6,734 nucleotides of DNA from Verrucomicrobia bacterium UBA6354 (GCA_002440145.1 DJRS01000078.1:1-6734); one strand, 5' to 3'; shown: positions 1-5,670, counted from the first letter of the stretch. Notes: generated from the letters alone by a model not told the origin. Made by a program: numbers and translations.

Positions 1-186
1 ATACGATTCGTTTTCCGTGACGAGGATGCGCTCCCCGTCGCGGATGAACTCGTGGTGGCGGACCGGAGACAGGATCCGGCATTCGCCGAGCTGCTCCGTT
101 TCGCAGGAATATTCACCCTTGTGCGCGGCGATCTTCTCGAGCGCCGCCACCACCGTGGACTCGCCAGTACGTTGTTCGGTAGCCAT
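1..186 (-). CDS. Unidentified protein, N-terminal 62 residues only (runs off the left edge)
   Basis: An ATG at 186 opens 62 codons without a stop to the window edge. The protein begins MATEQRTGESTVVAALEKIA. A short amphipathic helix-like start is followed by a charged, beta-rich stretch containing SPVRHHEF and GERILVTENE. I do not recognise a family. The start lies 2 nt after the fucO stop codon, so the gene is almost certainly co-transcribed and probably translationally coupled with fucO; no strong SD is visible inside the fucO end. Codon use is GC-rich like its neighbours. From context it could serve fucose/rhamnose or propanediol metabolism, but that is guilt by association. No signal peptide or membrane segment appears in the visible part. 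Confidence 0.7.
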   Translation of the reverse strand, partial: MATEQRTGESTVVAALEKIAAHKGEYSCETEQLGECRILSPVRHHEFIRDGERILVTENESY

Positions 187-188
187 GC

Positions 189-1337
189 TTACATCAGGGA
201 TTTGTACAGTTTTTCGATATCCGCGACCGTGCAGTCGCGCGGATTCCCCGGGCGGCACGCGTCGGCGTAGGCGCTCTCGGCGAGGAAATTGACATCCTCT
301 TTCTTGAGCACGCCTTTGAGGTCTTTCGGGATCCCCACGTCCGAGGAGAGCTTCTCGACCGCGGCGATCGCCGCCTTGCGCGCCTCGGACAGCGTCATCT
401 TGCCGACGCCCGCCACGCCCATGGCCGTCGCGATCGCGCGGTACTTGTCGCCCGTCTTGGAGGCGTTGAACTTCATCGCCGTCGGGAGCAGGATCGCGCA
501 CGCCTTGCCGTGCGGCATGTCGTAGAGCGCGGAGAGCCCGTGCGCCATCGAGTGGTCGATGCCCAGGCCGACGTTCGAGAATCCCATGCCCGCGATGTAC
601 TGCCCGAGCGCCATGCCCGCGCGCCCCGACGGCTTGTTCGCCACCGCATCGCGCAGATTGGCGGAAATGAGCCGTATCGCCTCCAGATGCATCATGTCCG
701 TCATCGGACAGGCCGCCTTCGTGATGAAGCCTTCGATCGCGTGCGTGAGCGCGTCCATGCCCGTGAACGCCGTCAGCCCCTTGGGCATGGAGGACATCAT
801 GTCGGGATCGACGAACGCCACGACCGGAATGTCGTGCGGATCCACGCAGACGAACTTGCGGTGCTTCTCGACGTCCGTGATGACATAGTTGATCGTCACT
901 TCCGCGGCGGTTCCGGCCGTCGTCGGCACGGCGAAGATGGGCTTGGACGGATTCTTCGTCGGCGCCACGCCCTCGAGCGAACGCACATCCGCGAACTTCG
1001 GGTTGGCGACGATGATGCCGACGGCCTTCGCCGTATCCATCGAGGACCCGCCGCCGATGGCGATAATCGCGTCCGCCTTCGCCGCCTTGAACGCCTTGAC
1101 CCCGTCCTTCACGTTCCGGATCGTCGGATTCGGCTTGATTTCGGAATAGATCGCGTACTTGACGCCCGCCTTGTCGAGGAGATCCGTCACCTTCTTCGTG
1201 ACGCCGAACTTGATCAGATCGGGGTCCGAGAACACGATCGGTTTCTTGAGTCCGCGGTTGGCGAGCTCGGTCGCGATGCTCTGGATGGCGCCGGCGCCAT
1301 GGTAGGACGTCTCGTTGAGAATGATGCGATTGACCAT
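189..1337 (-). CDS. fucO: Lactaldehyde reductase / 1,2-propanediol oxidoreductase (iron-dependent group III alcohol dehydrogenase)
   Basis: This 382-residue cytoplasmic enzyme reduces L-lactaldehyde to L-1,2-propanediol with NADH, the electron-sink step of anaerobic fucose and rhamnose fermentation. It matches remembered E. coli FucO almost end to end in length and in long blocks: the NAD-binding IAIGGGS at 92-98, VPTTAGTAAEVTINYVITD at 137-155, KFVCVDPHDIP at 161-171, and ALGQYIAGMGFSNVGLG at 243-259. The four iron ligands appear as D195, H199 (both in MDALTHAIEG), H262 and H276 (PHGK). Between the last two is GIDHSMAHGL where E. coli has GLVHGMAHPL. The start ATG is preceded by AAGGAG at 1345-1350 with 7-nt spacing. 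It follows the aldolase gene by 57 nt and is followed after 2 nt by an unknown gene. Adjacency to a class II aldolase that would release lactaldehyde supports the role. A related Fe-ADH substrate cannot be excluded, but the FucO assignment is strong. Confidence 0.95.
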   Translation of the reverse strand: MVNRIILNETSYHGAGAIQSIATELANRGLKKPIVFSDPDLIKFGVTKKVTDLLDKAGVKYAIYSEIKPNPTIRNVKDGVKAFKAAKADAIIAIGGGSSMDTAKAVGIIVANPKFADVRSLEGVAPTKNPSKPIFAVPTTAGTAAEVTINYVITDVEKHRKFVCVDPHDIPVVAFVDPDMMSSMPKGLTAFTGMDALTHAIEGFITKAACPMTDMMHLEAIRLISANLRDAVANKPSGRAGMALGQYIAGMGFSNVGLGIDHSMAHGLSALYDMPHGKACAILLPTAMKFNASKTGDKYRAIATAMGVAGVGKMTLSEARKAAIAAVEKLSSDVGIPKDLKGVLKKEDVNFLAESAYADACRPGNPRDCTVADIEKLYKSLM

Positions 1338-1366
1338 TTGGTTTCTCCTTTGTCTATTTGTGCATT

Positions 1367-1381
1367 CCGAAAATTTTCCGG
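1367..1381. promoter_or_regulatory. AT-cored imperfect palindrome between the aldolase gene and fucO
   Basis: The 57-nt gap contains CCGAAAATTTTCCGG. This is a perfect 10-bp GAAAATTTTC core flanked by C/G, with one base offset on one side. It lies about 30 nt upstream of the fucO start. It could be a small hairpin in the mRNA or an operator half-site pair. There is no T-tract after it, so it is not an intrinsic terminator. No promoter boxes were convincing in this gap, so fucO is probably read from upstream. Confidence 0.25.
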
Positions 1382-1394
1382 GAAGCTCCGCCCT

Positions 1395-2210
1395 TCACCG
1401 CGCCATCGTCTTCATGCGGTAGCCGTTGAAGACGTGCGTATTGTAAAGCGGCTGGTCGGGCGTGGACAGCCCCATCGCGCGGCGGATGGCGAGGAACTCC
1501 TCAACGGACTTCCGGCCGACCTGCTGCAGCCTCTCGCCATGCCCCGCCGCCAGAAGCAAAACCTGGCAGTAGGCGTCCGCGTTCTCCGCGAACCACTCCG
1601 CCTCCTCCACGTCGCGTCCGCCGCAGACGATGCCGTGGTTTTCCATGAAAACGACGTTCGACTTCCTGGCGGCTTCCGCCACGCGGTCGGCGACCTCGTC
1701 CGTGCCGGGCGTCCCGTAGGGCGCGAGGGGGATCTGGTCGAGGAAGATGTCCGCTTCGGGGTTGATGCCGTTCGGCGGCACGATGCCGGCGAAAACGAAG
1801 GCGTTGCAGTGCGGCGGATGGCAGTGCATGCACGCGTTCATCCCCGTCGCCTTCATCATGGCGATGTGCACCCGCACCTCGCTCGTGCGCGGACGGTAGC
1901 CGCACAGCTGACCCGCCGACATGTCGCAGAGGCAGATGTCCTCTTCCTTCATGAAGCCTTTGCAGCAGAGCGTCGGCGTGCAAAGAATCAGATCTTCGCC
2001 CACGCGCACGGAGATGTTGCCGCCGTTTCCGTCCGTATAGCCGCGCGCGTAGATGCGACGTCCCATCTCGCAGATCTGCCGCTTCACCGCGCGGATGGCG
2101 TCCGACGCGAAGAACGCGTCGAGTTCCGCGCGCGTCTTGGGTTGCGGGCCGCTCCGCCAATCGTACGCGCGATCGACGAGCGGCGGGTTGATGTAAAGCT
2201 TTTTGTCCAT
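1395..2210 (-). CDS. fucA: Class II aldolase, probably L-fuculose-1-phosphate (or rhamnulose-1-phosphate) aldolase, long form
   Basis: This zinc-dependent class II aldolase/adducin-fold enzyme should cleave L-fuculose-1-phosphate (or the rhamnulose equivalent) into dihydroxyacetone phosphate and L-lactaldehyde. The expected motifs are present: phosphate-binding GNGGNISVR at 61-69, the SEVRVH segment with E111, zinc ligands H129 and H131 in MHCHPPH, and H192 in MENHG. The protein is 271 residues against about 215 for E. coli FucA. It carries roughly 37 extra residues before the conserved core and about 30 after it (ending THVFNGYRMKTMAR), so its length is closer to RhaD. The start is one of two consecutive ATGs. 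The one at 2210 sits 6 nt from AAGGAG (2217-2222), while the one at 2213 has only 3 nt, so I prefer 2210. The rlmB stop TGA (2210-2212) overlaps either start. The fucO neighbour, which consumes lactaldehyde, supports the pathway; the exact sugar is inferred. Confidence 0.8.
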   Translation of the reverse strand: MDKKLYINPPLVDRAYDWRSGPQPKTRAELDAFFASDAIRAVKRQICEMGRRIYARGYTDGNGGNISVRVGEDLILCTPTLCCKGFMKEEDICLCDMSAGQLCGYRPRTSEVRVHIAMMKATGMNACMHCHPPHCNAFVFAGIVPPNGINPEADIFLDQIPLAPYGTPGTDEVADRVAEAARKSNVVFMENHGIVCGGRDVEEAEWFAENADAYCQVLLLAAGHGERLQQVGRKSVEEFLAIRRAMGLSTPDQPLYNTHVFNGYRMKTMAR

Positions 2211-3004
2211 CATTTTCTCCTTTGGCGCAGAATCTCGTAAAGCGCGACGGCCGCGGCGACGCCCGCGTTCAGCGACTCGAACCCGCCCGGCATGGGCAGT
2301 TCGGCGATGAAGTCGCACCTGCCGCGCACGAGGCGCGAAAGGCCCTTGCCTTCCGCCCCCACGACGAGCCCGGCGCGGCCCTTGAAATCGACTTCCGTGT
2401 ACAGGCGGGCGTCTTCGCCCCAGTCGAGCCCCGTGAGCCAGAGACCCGCCGCCTTCAGATCCTCCATCGCCCGCACGATATTCACGACATGGGCGACCTT
2501 GACGTGTTCCGCCCCGCCGGCGCTCGCCCGCACCGCCGCGGGCGTGATGCCGCAGGCGCGGTCTTCGGGGATGACGACGCCGGTCGCGCCCGCCGCGCAC
2601 GCCGTGCGCAGAATCGAGCCGACGTTCTGCGGATCCTCCAGATGGTCCAGCACGACCACGAGCGCGTTCTCGTCTTCGCGCGCCGCGTCGAGAATCTCCT
2701 CGAAGCCGACGTAGGGGTAGCCCGACGTCTTGAGCGCCACGCCCTGATGATGCCCGAACCGCGTCAGCTTGTCGAGCTGGGCGCGCTCCATCGTGCGCAC
2801 GACGATGCGCCGCGCATGCGCTTCGTCGCGTATGCGCCGGATCTGGCCGTCCTCGTCGGGCGACGCCGGCGGAAGAACGACCTCTGTCGCCGTGCGCCGT
2901 CCCGCCGCGAGCGCCTCCTCGACGGGATTGCGCCCGTAAAGCCACTCGCCGCCCGTAACCAGTTCGCGCGGACCCTTATGATGATTTTGTCGACTGTTTG
3001 CCAT
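2210..3004 (-). CDS. rlmB: 23S rRNA (guanosine(2251)-2'-O)-methyltransferase RlmB (SpoU/TrmH family)
   Basis: This 264-residue SPOUT-fold enzyme transfers a methyl group from S-adenosylmethionine to the ribose of a P-loop guanosine in 23S rRNA. An N-terminal substrate-binding domain (about 21-95) starts with the family-typical WLYGRNPVEEAL. The catalytic trefoil-knot domain has all three motifs: motif 1 LDHLEDPQNVGSILRTA (119-135, N127 and R133), motif 2 VVGAEGKGLSRLV (214-226, E218), and motif 3 at 235-257 with ELPMPGG and SLNAGVA (S244, N246). Some 20 residues precede the domain (MANSRQNHHK...). No in-frame ATG, GTG or TTG lies between the first codon and the domain, so 3004 is the start. 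No SD precedes it; a TATAAT box ends only 11 nt upstream, suggesting a very short leader. Its stop overlaps the aldolase start. The broader TrmH family includes tRNA enzymes, but the N-terminal domain favours RlmB. Confidence 0.92.
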   Translation of the reverse strand: MANSRQNHHKGPRELVTGGEWLYGRNPVEEALAAGRRTATEVVLPPASPDEDGQIRRIRDEAHARRIVVRTMERAQLDKLTRFGHHQGVALKTSGYPYVGFEEILDAAREDENALVVVLDHLEDPQNVGSILRTACAAGATGVVIPEDRACGITPAAVRASAGGAEHVKVAHVVNIVRAMEDLKAAGLWLTGLDWGEDARLYTEVDFKGRAGLVVGAEGKGLSRLVRGRCDFIAELPMPGGFESLNAGVAAAVALYEILRQRRK

Positions 3005-3015
3005 TTCTGCGGAGT

Positions 3016-3044
3016 ATTATACCAAATCTTCGCCATTCGCGCCA
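3016..3044 (-). promoter_or_regulatory. Extended -10 promoter for rlmB-fucA-fucO
   Basis: Read on the minus strand, a perfect TATAAT (3016-3021) is preceded by TGG, giving an extended -10 (TGnTATAAT). A weak -35, TGGCGC (3039-3044), sits 17 nt upstream. The expected transcription start, 6-8 nt past the -10, falls at about 3008-3010. That is only a few bases before the rlmB ATG at 3004, so the message would be leaderless or nearly so. Confidence 0.65.
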
Positions 3045-3080
3045 TACCGGAAGAAATGCGGAAAGCGCCGATCGCGGAAG

Positions 3081-3123
3081 CAAGCGGGCCGGGGCGGCGG
3101 AAAAACCGTCCGCTTGGTTTTTT
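3081..3123 (+). terminator. Hairpin with a T6 tract in plus-strand orientation
   Basis: CAAGCGG (3081-3087) pairs perfectly with CCGCTTG (3110-3116). An inner CGG/CCG stem caps AAAAA, and GTTTTTT follows (T6 at 3118-3123). This is an intrinsic terminator shape for rightward transcription, yet no plus-strand gene lies to its left. On the minus strand the same DNA offers only AAAAACC/GGTTTTT around an 8-nt loop, a poor terminator for the SdpI-side operon. It could block antisense transcription arising opposite the rlmB promoter. Confidence 0.4.
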
Positions 3124-3209
3124 GCGTGCGATCGCCCCCATTCTTTTGCCGGAAAATTCGCGCGCGAACCCGGCGGGAACACCCGTCTTGCAAAGTCCGG
3201 CCGTACACG

Positions 3210-3243
3210 AAAACAAAGGCCCCGATCGCCGTTTGCCGACCTT
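3210..3243 (-). terminator. Weak terminator candidate after the SdpI-family gene
   Basis: On the minus strand AAGGTC (3243-3238) can pair with GGCCTT (3221-3216), with one U-G wobble. TGTTTT follows (3215-3210). It lies about 36 nt past the stop of the SdpI-family gene, the right place to end the five-gene operon. The loop is long (16 nt) and the U-tract interrupted, so efficiency is doubtful. The remainder of the 275-nt gap 3005-3279 holds only this, the plus-facing hairpin and the rlmB promoter. Confidence 0.35.
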
Positions 3244-3279
3244 CCGACGCCCCCGCCCACCCGCTTTCCCAATCGACGG

Positions 3280-3645
3280 TCAAAGCTTTTGCCGGCGCGC
3301 CAGGGCAATCTCCGTCGGAAGAACAACCGACACGCACAAGGCAATGGCCGAGATCCCAACAAGCAAGGCTTCATAGATCGTCCGGACCGCTCCGGGAAGA
3401 TCCATCCGGCACAACACGCTGTCGCACACCCGGCAAATGCCCATGTTCGCCAGACCCGTCCAAACCATCAGCTTGGCGCTGAAACGCTGGGCAAAACGCC
3501 ATGAGGCAATGTCCTTCTGCGACCGCGGCGTGCGGTAGCCGTACACGCTGTTGATCTTCTTCGGCGGGAAACGCCAGAAGACAAGTCCGACGACAAACCC
3601 GATGAACCCCACTTGCAGCGTGAAAAGACTTTGCGACAGCGCCAT
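3280..3645 (-). CDS. Short SdpI-family integral membrane protein
   Basis: A 121-residue protein with three probable membrane helices at about 5-25 (starting SLFTLQVGFIGFVVGLVF), 59-79 and 89-110. After the first helix comes the SdpI/YhfL-family hallmark NSVYGYRTPRSQKD (32-45), then a W49 and the FAQRFSAKLM stretch at 51-60. Full-length Bacillus SdpI, the immunity protein against the SdpC cannibalism toxin, has about six helices. This protein corresponds to the C-terminal half only, a common stand-alone form whose function is not established. The start ATG follows AAGGGGG (3655-3661) with 9-nt spacing. This SD overlaps the last base of the rsmI stop codon region, so the two are coupled (15-nt gap). 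The helix at 59-79 carries unusual cysteines (C71, C74, C79). There is no SdpC or SdpR homologue here, so an immunity role should not be assumed. Confidence 0.8.
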   Translation of the reverse strand: MALSQSLFTLQVGFIGFVVGLVFWRFPPKKINSVYGYRTPRSQKDIASWRFAQRFSAKLMVWTGLANMGICRVCDSVLCRMDLPGAVRTIYEALLVGISAIALCVSVVLPTEIALARRQKL

Positions 3646-3660
3646 GCCGACCGGCCCCCT

Positions 3661-4410
3661 TCACTTCGCCGTCCGGCCCGTGGAACCAACCGGCGTTTGG
3701 ATGCTGCCCGCGGCCTTGGCGTCCGCGCCGCGGCGGAACTTTGGATTGTTCCCGGCGATGACGAGCGCGACTTCGCCTTTCACCTTCAAATTGGCGTATT
3801 CTTTCGCCAAATCGCTCAAATAGCCGCGCGAAACACGCTCGTGGAGTTTCGTGAGTTCAATGCAAACCGCCGCCTCACGGTCCCCCAGCGCCTCATATGC
3901 CGCCTGCAAGGTCGCGGCTATCCGGAACGGCGACTCATAGCAAACAAGCGTATGCTCCCGGTCGCGGTCTTCCGCGAACCAATTGCGGAGCGCACCCGGT
4001 CCGCGCGGCGGAAAGCCGCGGAAAGTGAAGGAACTGGTGGAAAGTCCGCTCATCAGCAGGGCGACATTGACGGCGCTCGCCCCGGGAATCACCTCGTAGG
4101 CGATCCCCTGCTGCGCACACGTCCGGATCAGGCGGTAGCCCGGGTCCGAAATGCCCGGATACCCCCCATCCGAACACAGCACGACCTCTTTCCCGGCGGC
4201 AAGCGCCGCGAGGATCGTCTCCGTGACACGGTCCTCGTTCCCCTGGCGATAGGAAACCATGTCCGGACGCGGCACGTCGAAATGCGCGAGAAGCTGCCAG
4301 GTTCGCCGCGTATCCTCGCAGGCGATCAGCGACGCCTGCCGGAACGCCGCCAGCGCCCGCGGCGAAAGGTCGCCCAGATTCCCGATAGGGGTAGCTGTCA
4401 CGTGGAGCAT
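3661..4410 (-). CDS. rsmI: 16S rRNA (cytidine(1402)-2'-O)-methyltransferase RsmI, short divergent form
   Basis: A tetrapyrrole-methylase-fold SAM enzyme that 2'-O-methylates C1402 in the 30S decoding centre. Visible family motifs are VTATPIGNLGDLS (4-16), LIACEDTRRT (28-37), SDGGYPGISDPGYRLI (80-95), the SAM-site PGASAVNVAL (109-118), FTFRGFPPRG (128-137) and CYESPFRI (157-164). Two things are odd. The usually strict SDAGTP motif reads SDGGYP. The protein is 249 residues against 286 in E. coli, lacking the C-terminal helical domain and ending in a low-complexity tail after VALVIAGNN. The start at 4410 is fixed by the N-terminal motif (MLHVTATPIGN) and a GAGG SD (4418-4421) inside the end of the upstream NUDIX gene, 2 nt away. 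A paralogous methylase with another substrate is a minor alternative. Confidence 0.88.
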   Translation of the reverse strand: MLHVTATPIGNLGDLSPRALAAFRQASLIACEDTRRTWQLLAHFDVPRPDMVSYRQGNEDRVTETILAALAAGKEVVLCSDGGYPGISDPGYRLIRTCAQQGIAYEVIPGASAVNVALLMSGLSTSSFTFRGFPPRGPGALRNWFAEDRDREHTLVCYESPFRIAATLQAAYEALGDREAAVCIELTKLHERVSRGYLSDLAKEYANLKVKGEVALVIAGNNPKFRRGADAKAAGSIQTPVGSTGRTAK

Positions 4411-4412
4411 GC

Positions 4413-4862
4413 TCAAACCTCGAAATGCGCGTGCGGATCTTCCGCCAAGACCTCGAAAACGGACGGCAACACGTGCGCCTGGCCGAGTTCCGCGAGCGGA
4501 CACCACTCGAATTCGATCCAATCCTCCTGCGCCGTGGCCGTCCGCGCCGCCTTTTCGTCCAGAAGAAGTTCGTAGACCAGGTTTATTTCGGCGTGGGGCT
4601 TGCCTTTCTGCAGGAAAGCGTTCTCCACGACGCCCAGAAAAGCGCCGGTTTTCGCCTTCAGCCCCAGTTCCTCCTTGATCTCGCGGCAAAGCGCTTCGCG
4701 CCCCGTCTCCCCGAACTCGATGTGGCCGCCGGGCAAATACGTCGTTTTACCGCCTTTGGCGCGGCAAAGGAGCAATTTCCCGTCCTGTATGCAAACGCCG
4801 CGGGCAATCGTCTCGATCCCGGCCAGTTCGTAGTCCGGAAGCTTTTTCGTCTTTTTCCCCAT
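4413..4862 (-). CDS. NUDIX hydrolase
   Basis: A 149-residue cytoplasmic NUDIX-fold pyrophosphohydrolase. The signature GX5EX7REUXEEXGU is intact at 46-68: G46, E52, then REIKEELGL at 60-68 with the metal-binding E61, E64 and E65. It is preceded by TTYLPGGHIE. The N-terminal strand GIETIARGVCIQDGKLLLCR (15-34) and the C-terminal DWIEFEWCPLAELGQAHVLP are typical of ADP-ribose/MutT-like members, but substrate cannot be read from sequence. Candidates include oxidised nucleotides or, given the folB neighbour, dihydroneopterin triphosphate, the missing pyrophosphatase step ahead of FolB. That last idea is inference only. AAGGAG (4872-4877) is 9 nt before the ATG and lies within the folB end; the gap to folB is 1 nt. 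Confidence 0.9.
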   Translation of the reverse strand: MGKKTKKLPDYELAGIETIARGVCIQDGKLLLCRAKGGKTTYLPGGHIEFGETGREALCREIKEELGLKAKTGAFLGVVENAFLQKGKPHAEINLVYELLLDEKAARTATAQEDWIEFEWCPLAELGQAHVLPSVFEVLAEDPHAHFEV

Positions 4863-4863
4863 T

Positions 4864-5232
4864 TCAGAAGACTCCTTTCCGCCACTCCGCGCGCGTCGCT
4901 TCGAGCACGACCGCGGCGGACTCCAAATGCGCCACCGCCCCCGCCTTCACGAGGCGCACACGCGCCTTTTGGACCCGTTCCTCGGCAAAACAGACGTCCA
5001 ACACAAGTTTCGCCGCGCGCTCGATCATCCAGCATTTGGCCGAAACCAGCGTCCGGCGCACGTTTTCCGTCAAGGCGGCGTAGTCCACCGTGTCCGAAAG
5101 CGCATCCGTCCGCGCGGCTTGGGCATCCAGCGTCAACGACAAGTCCACGCGCAGGGTCTGGGCGAGCGTCCGCTCGTACGGGCGGTCGCCGATAATGCAG
5201 GCGACGGCGAGTCCGTTCAACTCCAACTGCAT
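4864..5232 (-). CDS. folB: Dihydroneopterin aldolase (FolB/FolX family)
   Basis: This 122-residue enzyme is of the usual size for the family. It converts 7,8-dihydroneopterin to 6-hydroxymethyl-7,8-dihydropterin and glycolaldehyde in tetrahydrofolate synthesis, acting as a ring-shaped oligomer. Family features are GLAVACIIGDRPYERTLAQ (7-25) with conserved E20, SDTVDYAAL (46-54) with Y51, the pterin-anchoring glutamate in WMIERAAK (E71), and the catalytic lysine K96 in VRLVKAGAV. The IIG in place of HHG near the start is also seen in FolX-type epimerases/aldolases, so FolX is the main alternative. The ATG follows GGGAGG (5239-5244) with 6-nt spacing and lies 12 nt after the DUF486 stop. No folP or folK is beside it; the next gene is a NUDIX hydrolase. 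Confidence 0.87.
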   Translation of the reverse strand: MQLELNGLAVACIIGDRPYERTLAQTLRVDLSLTLDAQAARTDALSDTVDYAALTENVRRTLVSAKCWMIERAAKLVLDVCFAEERVQKARVRLVKAGAVAHLESAAVVLEATRAEWRKGVF

Positions 5233-5244
5233 CGCGCGCCTCCC

Positions 5245-5589
5245 TCAACTCCGGAAGATGAAATAGACCGCTCCCACGAGACAGACGAGCGCGGCGAGAT
5301 AGTTCCAACTGACGGACTGCTTCATGACGAAAAACGAAAACGGCATGAAAACGAGCAGCGTCACCGCTTCTTGCGTGACTTTGAGCTGCTCCAGCGACAT
5401 GGTCCGCGCGCCTATCCGGTTCGCCGGCACGGCGAGGCAGTACTCCAGAAGCGCAATGCTCCACGAAACGAGTATGGCCAGCCAGACCGGCTTGTTCGCG
5501 AGAAAGTTCAGATGTCCGTACCAGGCGCACGCCATGACGAAGTTGGAAGCCACCAGCAACCCGACCGTCAACCAATTTATGGAAGCCAT
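5245..5589 (-). CDS. DUF486 / DMT-family small membrane protein
   Basis: A 114-residue protein with four membrane helices at about 4-22, 34-52, 72-90 and 95-112, a layout resembling small EmrE-like drug/metabolite transporters. It shows the DUF486 signatures AWYGHL (22-27), WLAILVSWSIALLEYCLAVPANRIG (within 36-60), SLEQLKVTQEAVTLLVF (65-81) and WNYLAALVCLVGAVYFIFR (95-113). Its function is not known; transport is only suggested by fold. The chosen ATG at 5589 gives the normal family length. A longer frame begins at a TTG (5628) inside the rplS terminator hairpin and is unlikely. The SD is weak (GGGAATGG about 8 nt upstream). It opens the five-gene block yet no promoter boxes are convincing between it and the terminator, so it may depend on read-through from rplS. 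Confidence 0.87.
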   Translation of the reverse strand: MASINWLTVGLLVASNFVMACAWYGHLNFLANKPVWLAILVSWSIALLEYCLAVPANRIGARTMSLEQLKVTQEAVTLLVFMPFSFFVMKQSVSWNYLAALVCLVGAVYFIFRS

Positions 5590-5613
5590 GATTGTCCATT
5601 CCCAAGAGAGACA

Positions 5614-5645
5614 GGGCGGCCGTTTCAAAGAAGAAACCGCCGCCC
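5614..5645 (-). terminator. Terminator hairpin after rplS
   Basis: Arms 5614-5626 (gggcggccgtttc) and 5633-5645 (gaaaccgccgccc) form a 13-bp stem with one mismatch and a 6-nt loop. It lies about 25 nt after the rplS stop. On the minus strand it is followed by TGTCTCTCTT, a pyrimidine-rich but imperfect U-tract, so partial read-through into the DUF486-folB block is plausible. On the plus strand it is followed by TTGTTT, so it could act both ways. Confidence 0.7.
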
Positions 5646-5670
5646 TTGTTTCGTCACCGATTCGCCGTCT

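Noticed and set aside
510..2240. A 576-codon plus-strand open frame across fucO and the aldolase gene
   Set aside because: It is antisense to two clearly recognisable enzymes. Its translation is Arg/His/Asp-rich low-complexity sequence of the kind produced by reading GC-rich genes backwards.
2214..2945. Upstream extension of the aldolase frame to 2945
   Set aside because: The frame stays open only because it overlaps rlmB in another phase. The SD and double ATG at 2208-2213 and the homology boundary set the real start.
2222..3376. A 384-codon plus-strand open frame over rlmB and the following gap
   Set aside because: Antisense to RlmB, same Arg-rich composition, no SD, and it crosses the rlmB promoter and both hairpins.
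4411..4689. N-terminal extension of RsmI to 4689
   Set aside because: It overlaps the NUDIX gene entirely, and RsmI proteins begin right before the TPIGNLGD motif.
5590..5628. Longer DUF486 start at TTG 5628
   Set aside because: It starts inside the rplS terminator loop and adds 13 residues absent from the family; the ATG at 5589 gives normal length.
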